A program made the translations under genes and the position numbers. The notes under the pieces are model-generated. The model made no database searches. It saw only the letters and a program-made list of their open reading frames with translations, and was not told the DNA's origin. Of a stretch of 64,000 nucleotides of DNA, positions 38,101-50,100 are shown one piece after another; position 1 is the first letter of the stretch; each line of letters begins with the position of its first letter. The stretch comes from Acanthochromis polyacanthus (taxonomy: Eukaryota; Chordata; Actinopteri; Pomacentridae): positions 37,273,639-37,337,638 of the forward strand of contig NC_067116.1 in the NCBI RefSeq assembly GCF_021347895.1, read 5' to 3'.

Positions 38101-40788
38101 AATATATGTAAGAATCCCACAGAGGAGAAATACAGGAAGATTAAACTCAGCAACAAGGTGTTCCAGGTGTGTTTAAAGCTGGAGACGTCTGCCTAATGTT
38201 TTGGGCTAATGGTTTAAGACAGATTATGTGGCATCATTTTAAAGAAGAAGCACAAAAAAAGATTTTGCGTGTCTTTTGTATCGTTCTTTGTTTTGTAGGA
38301 AAAAGTGCGCTCTGTGGAGGGCAGCAGAGAGTTCCTGCAGGCTTTGGGCTTCATTAGCGTTATGCTTCCTGTAGAGGGACAAGGTGCATTCATCCTGATG
38401 CCTTTAATAAATATCATCATCGGTCAGTGACTTTCCGCTGATTTAACATGATATTGACTCTTTTCCTGGTCCCCACCTTTTGTGGAAGTAGAGGAGGAAG
38501 AGGAGTTCCTGGTGTTACCAGAGCAGACTCCTGACGCTCTGGAGCTGATGAAGGAGAGGAGGGATCGTCTTCAGAGAGGAGAGCCAGTCAGAGCTCAGCT
38601 GGACCGGCAGCCTCAAGCCTTCAGACCTTCACCTAATGCTCAGCGCTTCGAGCTGCCGCAAGAATTCTACAACCTGTCGGCAGAGGAGCTCAAGAGGGAG
38701 CAACAGCAGAGGTACGGACTCAGTTTTAAGAGCCAAGTCCACGTTGCAAAAGCTACATTTGTTTCTTGGTACAGAAAGTGGATGAGAAGCCGTGTATTTA
38801 CTGTTTTGTGAAGCGGTGGAGTTTTGTCCTCTCCAAAAAAGAAATTTGTGTTTCGTTTTTCCCTTTCCTTGTGTTTCCTTTGATGAGCAGATGAATCTGA
38901 TGTGGTAGAGATTCCAGAGAGGCAGACTAAAGATCAGTATCTGACTCTTTAATAGCACATGCTGTTTCTAATTTACCACATTTGTCAAAGTGCAGTTATG
39001 CACCCCTGATTCCCCAGACAAGATTGAATCTTGCTGGGCTGCTGCAAAGGAATCACGTTAATGTCTGTGCTCTTGTGCTAAACAAGAAAATTGACGTAAA
39101 TTGATTAAAGCTTGTTGGTGTTTACAGCCTCTCAGTTTAATTTGATGCACAACATGGGTCAAAATAGACCCAAATCCAATTGAAACTACGTATCTTCTGA
39201 CCCCCACTGCGCATCAAAGGGTTACATGGAATCCTCAGGAGAGTTTGAGGAGACGGTTAGAGTTTCCTGGACGCACAAAATACACTGAATATATCCAGAA
39301 ATGTGTATAGTATTCATCTGCCCTTGTGACTGTAGCAGCCTCTTACACACACCCCAATAATGGATGTGAATGGATTCTTCTAATGTGCTTCGAGCCACAA
39401 AAACTACTCTGATCGATTAGTGTTTGTCCATCAGTGAATGTACTGAAGGAGTCATTCTTTTTAGGAGTGACTTGGTGGAGAAGAACGCGATGCTGCGCAC
39501 TAAAGCCATGAGAGAGAGGGAGGAACAGAGGGAGAGAAGGAAATACAACTACACTCTGCTCAGGGTCAGACTGCCTGATGGAAACCTGCTACAGGGTCGG
39601 TCGTCACTTCTTGTTATTTCACAGTATTGTTATAGTTTTAACTGTGGTAAACCTGTGGAGCTGTTGATAGCCCTTATGAAAGTGGCCGTGACTCAGTGAA
39701 GATGGTGTCTCACCCTCAGGGACCTTTTATGCCTGGGACCGGCTGCCTGTGCTGTTTGGATTTGTACGGGAATCCCTGGTGGACGGCTGGCAGCCTTTTG
39801 AGCTCATCGCACCTGGAGGCCAAAAGCTACAAGAAGATGAAGAAGTCGCTCTCGCGGAGTGTAACTTGGTGAGTTGAGACCAGAGTTTTCTTAAGGCAAC
39901 TACACACTGTGTGATTTTTTTTTGGCCGTCACAGACGAAAGATAACGATCATGACAGAATTGTGGCGATGTCTTTGGTCTTGGCTCTGAATCGGTTTCAC
40001 CTCACCCACCATTCATGTGCAATATTACTTCTGTTCACTACATATGTGCAATGCCTTCTCAGGATATTTGTTCTTGTATTGTTTATACAAAGTGCTTTAA
40101 AAAAAAAACTTGCTTGTTTTATTGTTATAATTTATATTTGTATTTTTTTGCTGCTACTTTTACATTTATTCCTTACCTTTTTTCTCCATATAAAGCTGAC
40201 TTGAGAAAACGCAGAAAGAATTGTAGACACCTGTGCAAATGGCAATAAAATTGCATCTATGTAAAGTGTATCTGCAATACAACAGATACTGTTTCAGCAA
40301 AGTTAGCTGAAACCCACAGTGCTCAACAGTCTCAGGAAACCAGAATTTTTAAAAATAATTTGCTTAAAGTGTATATTTGAGCCCTTTTTTTAAAACAGCA
40401 CATTTTGTAGGATAAATGAGGTTGAGGCCGTTTGCCACATTTATGTTTTTGTGTCATCAAAACAAACATTTGCTCGTTTTGTGACTTGGAATCTTGTAAC
40501 TTGTGCATTTTATTATTGTTTTACTGCCTGTGTTAATAAAACAGATGGTAAATGTTTTATCAATAGCAAAAATATTTGTACGTTGCACGCTGATTACATG
40601 CCGTCTTTTATGCAGCCCAGGGTTTGTCGCTTCCTGCGGTTGATATTGAAGTTTTTTTTTAGGTCCCTGCAGCCCTGCTCACTTTCGCCTGGGATGCAGC
40701 CGTGCAGGCCGACATCGCGGCTGCAGGTGGAAAGAGTCCCGCCCTCCTCAAACCAGAGCTGCTGGAAACCATTCGGACCCTGAGCTGA
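35107..40788 (+). CDS. ubxn6: UBX domain protein 6, p97/VCP cofactor (11 coding exons)
   Basis: UBXN6 (UBXD1) binds the AAA ATPase p97/VCP and works in endolysosomal sorting and clearance of damaged organelles. Coding exons: 35107-35189, 35632-35789, 37454-37518, 37602-37730, 37879-37976, 38091-38166, 38299-38383, 38492-38711, 39465-39595, 39720-39868, 40663-40788. They join in frame to 439 codons (human 441). The N-terminus MKKFFDDIKKDIKFKSAGPG is the p97-binding VIM-like segment. SGVYFTCPLTGATL precedes the PUB domain (about 146-231). The UBX domain runs from KYNYTLLRVRLPDG (about 330) to LLTFAWD near 405. Intron 1 must use a GC donor (35190-35191). Exon 8 has a tandem AAGTAG acceptor that adds or removes one valine. 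Start chosen by match to the family N-terminus. Confidence 0.96.
36170..36470 (+). mobile_element. tRNA-derived SINE-like repeat in UBXN6 intron 2
   Basis: A polymerase III A-box-like stretch (GGTGGCTGTGACCTGATTAG through GAGCAGGTGGCC) and a B-box-like GCTTCGATACC are spaced as in a tRNA-derived SINE head. Teleost repeat phrases follow (CACCTTCCTCCTGCACAAG and GGCTGAGTGGCTAAGC). Target duplications were not found and the ends are approximate. Confidence 0.4.
40000..40260 (+). mobile_element. LINE-tail-like T-rich segment in UBXN6 intron 10
   Basis: The order GTGCAATATTACTTCTGTTC, GTGCTTT, a long T-rich stretch, AAAGCTGACTTGAGAAAAC and GCAATAAAATTGCATC resembles the 3' tail of fish non-LTR elements. 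No coding capacity. The assignment is tentative. Confidence 0.35.
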
Positions 40789-42537
40789 GCAGACGTACTC
40801 TGTCCCCAAACTCTCCCTGCTACCTCCCCTCTGTTCCCTCGCAACACTGGAGTGAAATTGCCCCTTAACTAGTGATACTTATTTTTACAAATTCTAACTT
40901 AAGTCAGTAGCAGCGATAGATTCGGGGCAACTTCACCCCAATGTGTTTGTTTTGCTGAGCGTCTCCCTCCTCCTCTGTCCCGTGTGGGATGATGTCGCCC
41001 TGCAGCCTGCCTCAGCAGCACATAGTGTTGAAGGAAGCACTACTAACAGATGTAAGGACAAAGCAAGGGACACATTTGGTTTTTTTGCATCCTGAATGTA
41101 GATGCTGTGTAGTAAACAGACTGTGGCAGCCTTCGTGCTTCGTGTTCTACCCAACTGCCAGGTACTTTACGTGGCATGTTGAGACCTTGTTTTAACTGTG
41201 TCGCCACTTCCTCGACCTTTAATGAAAGCAGAGCAGGAATCCAAGTGGTGACAGCAGGTAGATACCTGTGGCTGTGGCTCCTTTGGTTCTTAAAGGCTGC
41301 TGGGTGTCAGTGGCTTTACTAGAGACTTGAAATGGTCCGTACTTTTGTTCAACAGTGTTCAAGGTTCACTCAGTGTGTAGTCTGACGGTTGTCTGGTCTG
41401 ATTGGTGTGATATGAGTCTGCCTCCGTTAACTGTAAACACGTAAAGCTTCTGTTGGCCTGTTTGTCCTCTGCAGTGGCCTTGCACTCCCTGATATTACTG
41501 GACTCACATCTATGTTAGCTTCAAGATAAGCACAAGCCCAAATCATGAATCGTGTGGATACTAATTGGACTGGTATTTTTAATTACATTTAAGATCCAAA
41601 TGTATAAAGTTTTGTAAGAGTGTTAGCCATGTCCTGACAATGTGAGGGAGATTCTACTACCAAAATATTTTCTTGTGTTTTACTAGTTTCAAGCACTTTG
41701 AGGGATTATTTAAATTTTGTAAAACTCTTTAGGTTGTAAAGAGTCCCCCATATACCCTCAAACTTAACACTGAGGTTGAATCAGAAGCTTCATGTAATCA
41801 ACTCGCTCTGGCATGCAGATAGTCATGAATTATATTTCTATTCCAGCAGCATGGACTCCTGTTTTCTTGATAGCAGTGGTTTTGATTATTCTTGAGTCTT
41901 GTATTTGTTTGTATCAAACACATTTCCTTGAGATATAAAAAGGTCTACTTTCAAACACGGTGGAACTGAATTCAATGACTGCTCAAAGCTGTGAAACAGA
42001 CTGAAGTTTTGTAACCATCTTTCCCTCAAAACATTGTCATTGTAGGTTAATATGCATTTATTTTGGTTGATTTCTGTATGTGAATCTCTACTCAGTAAAT
42101 CTCTAGATTTCTGCTCGTTGTTGGTTAAGATAACAGCCTACCTCTCATCATTCTCTTAATACATCCCAAGTGAGTTGAACACTAACGTGGAACAAATGGA
42201 TCTACAAGGTTATGGGGTAGTTAAATGTTTTTGTCAGTTTTTCTAATTATTTTCAACACCTTTTGGTCGTTCTAGTATTTGTTGCACACAAAATACATGA
42301 AAAATATTACCAACTGGGTGTTAAGAAACAAGCTGATGTCAAGTTTCATGATCAATTCCAGCATTTGAAAGGCCAAATCAGTCATAAACATTTCTGCACT
42401 CTGCTGCGGTCTTCTTAAGCCTGTCCACTAGTTCCTTTGTATCAGCATTGTAACCTTCTAAAATAATTATCAAGCAGTTGTGATCTGTCCAGATGTTATG
42501 CTCTGAGTTGTGTTCTGTTGCTTTTTGACCCGCCTGT

Positions 42538-42579
42538 AATAAAATTGCTTGCACTGCATCTAAACTTTTGTTTAATAAA
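42538..42579 (+). terminator. UBXN6 poly(A) signals
   Basis: Two AATAAA hexamers, at 42538-42543 and 42574-42579, lie about 1.75 kb after the UBXN6 stop codon. No other gene intervenes. They imply a 3' UTR of about 1.8 kb, which would end before the convergent CHAF1A. Confidence 0.55.
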
Positions 42580-42599
42580 CAGAATTCTGAGGCAAATCT

Positions 42600-44100
42600 G
42601 TTAAACTTCAGTGTGTGTCTGCAAGGATTCCCTCAAAACCTCTGGAATTAGGTTTTGTATTCTAGTGTTGGACATGTACAGTTACATCAGGCACCTTGAA
42701 TTTCAGCATCAACTTTTACATCAGATAAAAAACAAATTACTGGAGCAGCTCAGCAGCACGGTGTCTTCAAGTTCTGACATTTTGTTTTACAACAGTTCAT
42801 TAACACTGGAACCAATGCAGCCTCAGAGGAAAAAAAAAGATTCTACAGATGTGTCACCTGCAAAAACAAAAACAGTGCAAGGAATATTCTGCAGTATTCT
42901 TTCAATTAAATTTCGCTAGTATAGTATAAGTTCCACAAGTATTTTAGAATATTAATGTATTGAGACAGTTATCTTCCTGAAAAAATAAAAATCCTGTGAA
43001 ATGAAGTTTTATATTGTAATGCCTAGAAGTAAAAAGTAAATGTCCATCTATCCATCTACTGCCAGTTTTTTAGGTTCTCCAGCTGCAGCTAAGTCTAATA
43101 CAACAGTCCTGCAACAAACTACCTCCAGTAAGGTGTTAGAGTTCAGCTGATACTTATTTAGAAAGGTGTGCATTCATTAAAAAAAAAGGAGGATGTAGAC
43201 TGTGCTGCTGTTAAACTATTGTCTTTATGTGGCATTTATTTATATTATTTTGTCCTCCTCATTCAGGGTTTATAGTGGGTCAGACCAAACAACAAATGCT
43301 TCTCTCTATAATGCAAACGGTATCCCCAAGAAGCCCAGGAATGAATGCAGTATAAAAGTGCAGTACTTTTATTCAGGTTTAATGAATTTATCCTGTTCAA
43401 GTATTCTTGAAAAATACAGAAAATACATATTTATAAAACATCGTGACACTCGACCTAACTGTACAAGTACAGATCTAACAACTACTCCAGCGAGTTATCA
43501 GAATTAGAAATTGCAGAATAAATGCACCCATTGAAATCACAGGAAAATGTACAGATGGACTTTCAGCCTCTCATTTCCCACCTCTCACTTCTGGGAAGCT
43601 ATATACATTTAGACCATGAGAAAACCAATAACTTCATGAATTTCCAAAAACCGTAAATAAAGGTATTCTTGATGCTCCTCATGAAAATCGGCCATTTCTG
43701 TTTCTGCTCTTCCTCTCTCTGTTCAACCCAATCTGCAGTAGCTAAAGTCAGACGTTTGCTTCAAAAGGCCCGGGCTGAACACGTCTGACAAACCTGACAG
43801 ACAATGATGATGATGAACACTGGCCAAATCAGCCCTCAATAATCAAGCCAGTCACTCTCATTTTAGGCACAACTTCTACTGGAAAGACAGCCACTGGCTC
43901 CTTTATAAAATAATTAAATGAGAGGGACTCATAATACTCAGACATCACCTGCTGCCAGCTGCCTCAACCAGAGCTTGGAGCTTCATCTAACTTGAAGACT
44001 TGATTCTTGGAGTCTTGGACGCAGTCGAGTTCAGAACCAGGAAGGAGAATAAATGAGGGAAACGGGGCGAGTTGGTTAGAGAAGACGGCCTGTCTCATCC
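42600..44100. other. Convergent spacer and probable CHAF1A 3' UTR
   Basis: Between the UBXN6 poly(A) signals and the CHAF1A stop (44101-44103) no exon was found on either strand. TTTATT on the plus strand at about 43370 would be an AATAAA for the minus strand and could end a CHAF1A 3' UTR of about 0.7 kb. The open frames at 42611-42919 and 43202-43507 show no known domain. Confidence 0.45.
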
Positions 44101-47100
44101 TCAGACAGCGTCGAGTGTTTGAGCAGAGCTGGCCTCAGGCAGAGCAGCTGTGTCAGAAGGGGTGACTTCCATTAGACCATCTCCCTCGCTGGACGACTTC
44201 CCGGCAGTTGGGCCTGAAAAGTCAAATGCAATAAAACTGAATTTAGATAACAGCATAACAAAGGACAAAAGACTTGATATTGCTAGTTGGTATATTTCGA
44301 TAAATAACACAGCAAATAGCAAATATCTTCCCCTGCCTTGCCAAGGTGTGAACCAATAAACAGAACTTTTGATTTCTCACAAATATTTTTGGGGAAAATA
44401 CAAATATGTGACATTTATGCTTCCTTCTCAGTGCCTTGCCTCTATTCTACTCTATCCAACATCAACAGTGTGCAATAACAGCCAACATTAGCTTAGAAAA
44501 GGAGTCCGCTAACAACAAACTACTGGCTCCCGGCACAATGTTTACTCCACACACCTATCTTCCATCTCCACATTGTGTTTTAGTCCTGTGCACGAGCACA
44601 AACATACACTGAACATGCTGGAATAGTGTTTTTTTCACCCTACAGGCAGAATGAACAGCTAGCAGACCATGAGGAGATACTCAGTCTGGCAACAACTGGG
44701 ACTAGAATCGTGTACTCCATCTTTAACTCGACTGCACCTACACGCTGCAGCTGGATTCGGACATCGGTTAAAGCTCCTGGAGTTTATTGGTTTGGTTTAA
44801 TATTTACAGTAATTTTCCCATCTATTTATTATTAAGTTCCTGGGAAGACATATTAAATATCATAATGATGCAAAAATATTTCTGAATCTCAGAGTAGACA
44901 TTAAACCCCATCTTTAATTGTTGATTTAACCCTTTCAAACTCATCTGTGTATGTTAAAGTTACATATTTGAAAGATTTTCCATGAAAATAATCCCTTCCT
45001 GCCTTTAAATGTCTTTGATGTAACTCTACACTTTTGATTCCTCTTGAATGTGTGGATCTATTAAGTTCCTGCTTCACTTACAGCAGCTCAAGTTCAAACA
45101 CTGTGAAACTATTCTATCCAACACAATGGCAAGTTGTAATACTGGAGTAACTCAGTAATACAAAGTTGCACCAGAAACAAATTCTGAATTGGTTCCTTAA
45201 GTTTGTAAAAATAAACCCCCAGAAATGTCAGAGTTTTGCATGAGTATATTTTTTTAATGAAAATGTTCAGTCATGGTGTTGACTGTTCATTTCACTCATA
45301 TGCAGTGTTTCCCCTGGGTTGAAATGGCTGTGAGGTGGTGGGGTCACTGTCAGCTGAAAGTTGTTGACGGGGGGGGGATTATATATACTCTCGGGCCGTC
45401 TCCGTCGTAGCCACGCACACCCCTGCGGACAGTCTCGTTGGTCCGGCGGGTTTTGCACTGCACTTTTTTTTTTTTTTTTTTTGCCGCGGACCAGTGAGGC
45501 GGCAATGTCGGCAGAATGTTAATGAGGCGGTGGCCTATACCAGCGAGGCGGCCCACCTCATCCATTATATGGGAGGGGAAACACTGCATATGTCTTCTAG
45601 TTTATAAAAAAAAAAAAAACACCAAATCAAGGTACAAAAACTTAATTTTCACCAGACAATGATTGTTTTTATTTCAACTCACCAGTCTGTGTGGAGATGA
45701 GGACACAGTCGTCGTCATCATCATCCTCAGTGTCAGCTTGAAAACCATCGGCCTCCGTTGCTTCCGTCTGGCAAAGACAGTAGAAAGCTACAGTCAGTTT
45801 ATGAACTGCATGTTTTTACCACAAGGACAACTAAAAGTCTGCTTCAGCTTCTTGACTACCTGCTCAGAATCGGTGCACTTCTTCATGAACTTGGTGATTG
45901 ACATGCTGCCTGTGCTCTTCCTTTTGTTGGAGGACGAGGACGTAGTGGAGGAGGTCTGGGGTGTAGTGGGAGAGTTTCCCTGGGAGCCTGTGGCTGCCTG
46001 GGGTTCTTCACGGGAGTCTTCTCGGGCTCCTGTGGTGAGGTAGGTCCACTGGCAGGGTACTGGGAGAGCCTCCTGGCCGAAACGGGACAGGACCTCGGCG
46101 TGTACGTACCAGCAGCAGCGCCTGTAGGTCGAGCGCTTCTCATAAACAGCATTGTTCTTGATGAGGCGCCTCAGCCGTATTCTGATCAAAGAGGGAAGGA
46201 AAACAGTAATTATATGAGAAGAAGATCTTGATACTGCTGGAAATGGTACTATTTAAACATCAATTTTCAGATCACATATTTATACATAAACCAGGGTTTT
46301 CGTCAGGGCATTTCAGTGTAACGGGCCGTTACGCTGTCAGTTTAAAAGATTACGCTGTGATTAGGGCCGCTACGCTGCCTTTCAAGTTGTGGTATTGTGT
46401 TTTGAGCACATTTGCTTGCGTAATATTTCCATATTTAAGTGAGAAAACTTCCTTCTTGGGGCAGTTGGCGCTGTGAAAGACAGTTATTTTGACAGATAAC
46501 GCCATGTGCGTTTGTTTTTATCGACTGGGTGCCTATCTAGGTTAATTTAGGTCTCCCCACCTCAGCCGTACTTTCCTGTCAATTGACCCGTTCCCGTCTA
46601 AAATTAAGAGTCGCTTCCAATCTCGGAGTTACAATTAGCATGTCTCGGTTGTTTCCGTGATGCCATGTATGGTGAATAGTGACCTAAATCACGAGCATTT
46701 AGAGCATCTGCGCGACGCTCATTGGCTGAAATCTGGGCCGGCCGCTCGCGAGATTTAATGAAGGCTATTGCGTGTGCGCATAGCAGGGTTCTCGGGACCT
46801 GCCATTACGCTGTAAAAAAATCCTGGTGAGAACCCTGTAAACTGTTCACTAAATGTGACTTCACCTGGTGGGAATGTTTTCTGCCGGGCTCTGAGGGCTG
46901 GACAGATCAGGAGGTGATGATGAGGAAGAGGTGTGCTGACGACAAAACTCCTGAAACTCGGTGATGATCACTTTGCCGCTGTTCAGATTGCCATGCAGGA
47001 GAGGCAGCAGCTGGCCGAGTACTGTCCAAGGAAAAGATATAATGGACATTAAACTGTTAAAAAAAATTGGCTGGTATTTAACTCTTCTGTAGAAAGAAAT

Positions 47101-50100
47101 ACTTCTTTACATTACTATTTTTACGAGCAATTCCAAGCAAACTCAACTTGAACATAGAAAAGAGGGTTAAGTTTAGATTTGTATACTTTATCTGCTAAGA
47201 ATTATTAATTATGCAATGACAGTTAAATTAATTATATTTAAAACTTGGAAATCAATTAACGATTCTGACCAATAGCGTGAGCAGCATTATTCTAGTGGAG
47301 TACCACCATTCTAATGTAAAAATAGGGCGCTCAGTGCATTATCTCACACAATTTTCACATGAAATATAACTTAGTACATATCTTTGAAATTTATAGATCC
47401 ATAACACAATGTGCTAAGAGGTACACATATTTTAAGGTATCTTATATCAAGGCAAACCAGCTAACTATTTTGCTGCTAAACTGGATAAGAACTTGTCATA
47501 TACTCAAAATATACTGTAAGTTTCTGACTGGTGACAAGAAAAACTAGAGCAAATGTCAGTTTTTATCTCAAATTTTGGGGTTTCCCTTTCCTTTACAGTG
47601 TTATCTAACGTTTTGTGAGAAGGTAAAAAGTCCGGAAAGACATAAAAAAAAGATCATACTAAAAGGGAGTCCTGTGGTCTCACAGAAAACACTACTCCTT
47701 CCCTGAAGTTGAGGCTTTTCTCCTGTTACCCATATACAGCATGTAACACATCTGGATTTCACCAGCCTATAGCGGCTAGTTGGCGCGTCTTTAAACAAAG
47801 CCAGGGCAGCTTTTTCAGTTTCTTATTTTTCACTAGACCTGCTTCTGCTGGGAGTACACTATGTAACTAACAACTCACTTTGTTGTCAAGTTTTTGCTTT
47901 TTTTTTTTTTTTTTTTAACGTGAAAATGTTTGCATAGACCCCAAAACAAAAATAACCCTGTAAATGTGAACAATATGGGCTCTTTAAGGAAGAATATCGT
48001 TTCAGGTCCCCAATAGAGAAAGGCTTAACCCATGAATGCAAACCAACCATAAGATGCACACTTACACTGTGCATCTCTCTGACTCTCCTCTGGGCCAGGG
48101 CTGGTGTCTGCTTTGGGCAAAGGCTCTACCAGACACACAGCATAGGGCTGGAAAAGTTCCACACCAAGTCCTTCTCCCTCCCAAACGCAGCCCCTCACCA
48201 CCGGCTCCAGCACCTTCATCTTCTTCTTGGTGGACATGAGCTCATCCCACTCCCTTGCTTTCAGTTTCTGACGCAGTTTTTGCTTCTCCAGGTCTCCTCC
48301 CTCCTGAAAGGTTGAATGTATGTTAACAGAGGTACAAACAGTAAACTTTGCCAATGAATTTTTCAGCAAGAAATTTAAAGCAGACGGTCTGGCAGATTAC
48401 GGAGTGAGAACATTTACTGAAAACAACCAATATTGTTGCTCTTTTCATACCTCTTCCTCCAGTGCCCCCTCATCATCTGAAAGGTAGCCGTGAGGAACAA
48501 AGAAGCCGTCATCGTCGTCGTCATCATCTTCACCTCCTTCCTCCTCATCTTCCTGACAGTGGTCAACAGTGAAGAGTTTTTTAATGAGTAAAATTAACAT
48601 GTCTCGTTCATTCTACTTTTGGTATTACAATGTTCCAAGACAAACTGAAGAGTGCACGGCGTTGTGAGTTTAACATCACAGAAGTAATTAAAGTATTTTC
48701 CTTCAATGCGTTCATTTGACCTCTCTAACATACTTTGTGTGAAACAGATTGACAAATGTCAGCTGTAATTCAATTCAATTCAATTTTATTTTATTTATAT
48801 AGCGTCAATTACAGTCAAATCGTCTCAAGACGCTTTACAGAACCCATATGCCTGACCCCCAGAGCAAGCCCAAAGGCGACAGTGGCAAGGAAAACACCCT
48901 TTTAACAGGGAAGAAACCTCGAGCAGAACCCAGATCTGTACCATTGTAACAGGAAAAAAACTTGTGTGTTTTGGTTCAAGCCATTTTATTCTTGAAAGCA
49001 TTTTACTGCATTTTTATTAACAATGTAAACCACGATAGTAAACTTTGGGAGGATAGCTTGGTTTGAGCAGGATTAAAATCTATCAATTAACATTAGACTA
49101 CTTTTAAGTTTTTGCCCAGATTGTATTAATGTTACATGTAGACAAAAGCAGAAGATGCTTTGAAAATTCACTGTGGTTTGTGTTGACTGAAATTTGGAGT
49201 CAGTAACCAAATCGCACACAAGCAAAAATAAAAAAAACGAGGAGCTATGATGTTGATAACTAATGTTGAAGTCCGAAGCAAAAAAGGTTTTCACACCACA
49301 GTCAATTAGATATCGTCTTGTATTTAGTTTCAATTGTCAACAAGAAGTTTTACCAAACTTGGACCGCCCGGCGACAAAGATGACCCCTGTGACCTTGAAA
49401 ATGAGGTCAAGGTCACCAAATGCGAACTTGACCTGTGTCTTATTATGGTACACCTGTGTACCAAATATGGTGAGGTTACATCAATATTTTATGGAGTTAT
49501 CACGCAGAAACCAAATTGTTACAGAAAAACAAGCAAGACCATGCAGCTGAAAACAATACCTTCCGGCAAACGCAGTTTTGCCGGGCGGTAAAAATGGTCC
49601 CAGCGGAAAAACCACATTTTAAAAACAAGGATCAACCAACTACTGAGATACTCAGATATCCGCATGTCAAACCTGTTGTCTTCCAAGCTGGATGTTTGAC
49701 AATAATAATTGTAAATTCATTAAAACAATTACTGTTTGCAACTGCTCTACCAGTTTCAAGGCTCTGCAAGCTGAGAAACAGAAACCAATGACTGACTAAT
49801 AGACAATAATGCTAACTACATCCAATACTGAAAAGTCAGTCTACCTAACATTTTGCTGTTTAATGCTGTAAATCAGTGTAGATACCCAATAAAGAAAACA
49901 GTAAAGCAAATAATCAACTATGTTTATCCATCCTCCAACAAAACTTACCCCTTCACTATGAGACAGGGACTCTCCTGGTTCTTCTTCCTCCCACTCTTCA
50001 TCACTGTCCACCTCGTAGTCAAGCAAGTCCTGTGGTGGTAAAACACAGCTGTGAGTGTCAAGGTTGCAAAAATGCAATCGTCTTGACAATCAAAGCTAAA

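Noticed and set aside
45794..46189. Alternative frame at 45883-46152 on the minus strand
   Set aside because: Shadow of the CHAF1A winged-helix exon; the +1 frame lacks conserved residues.
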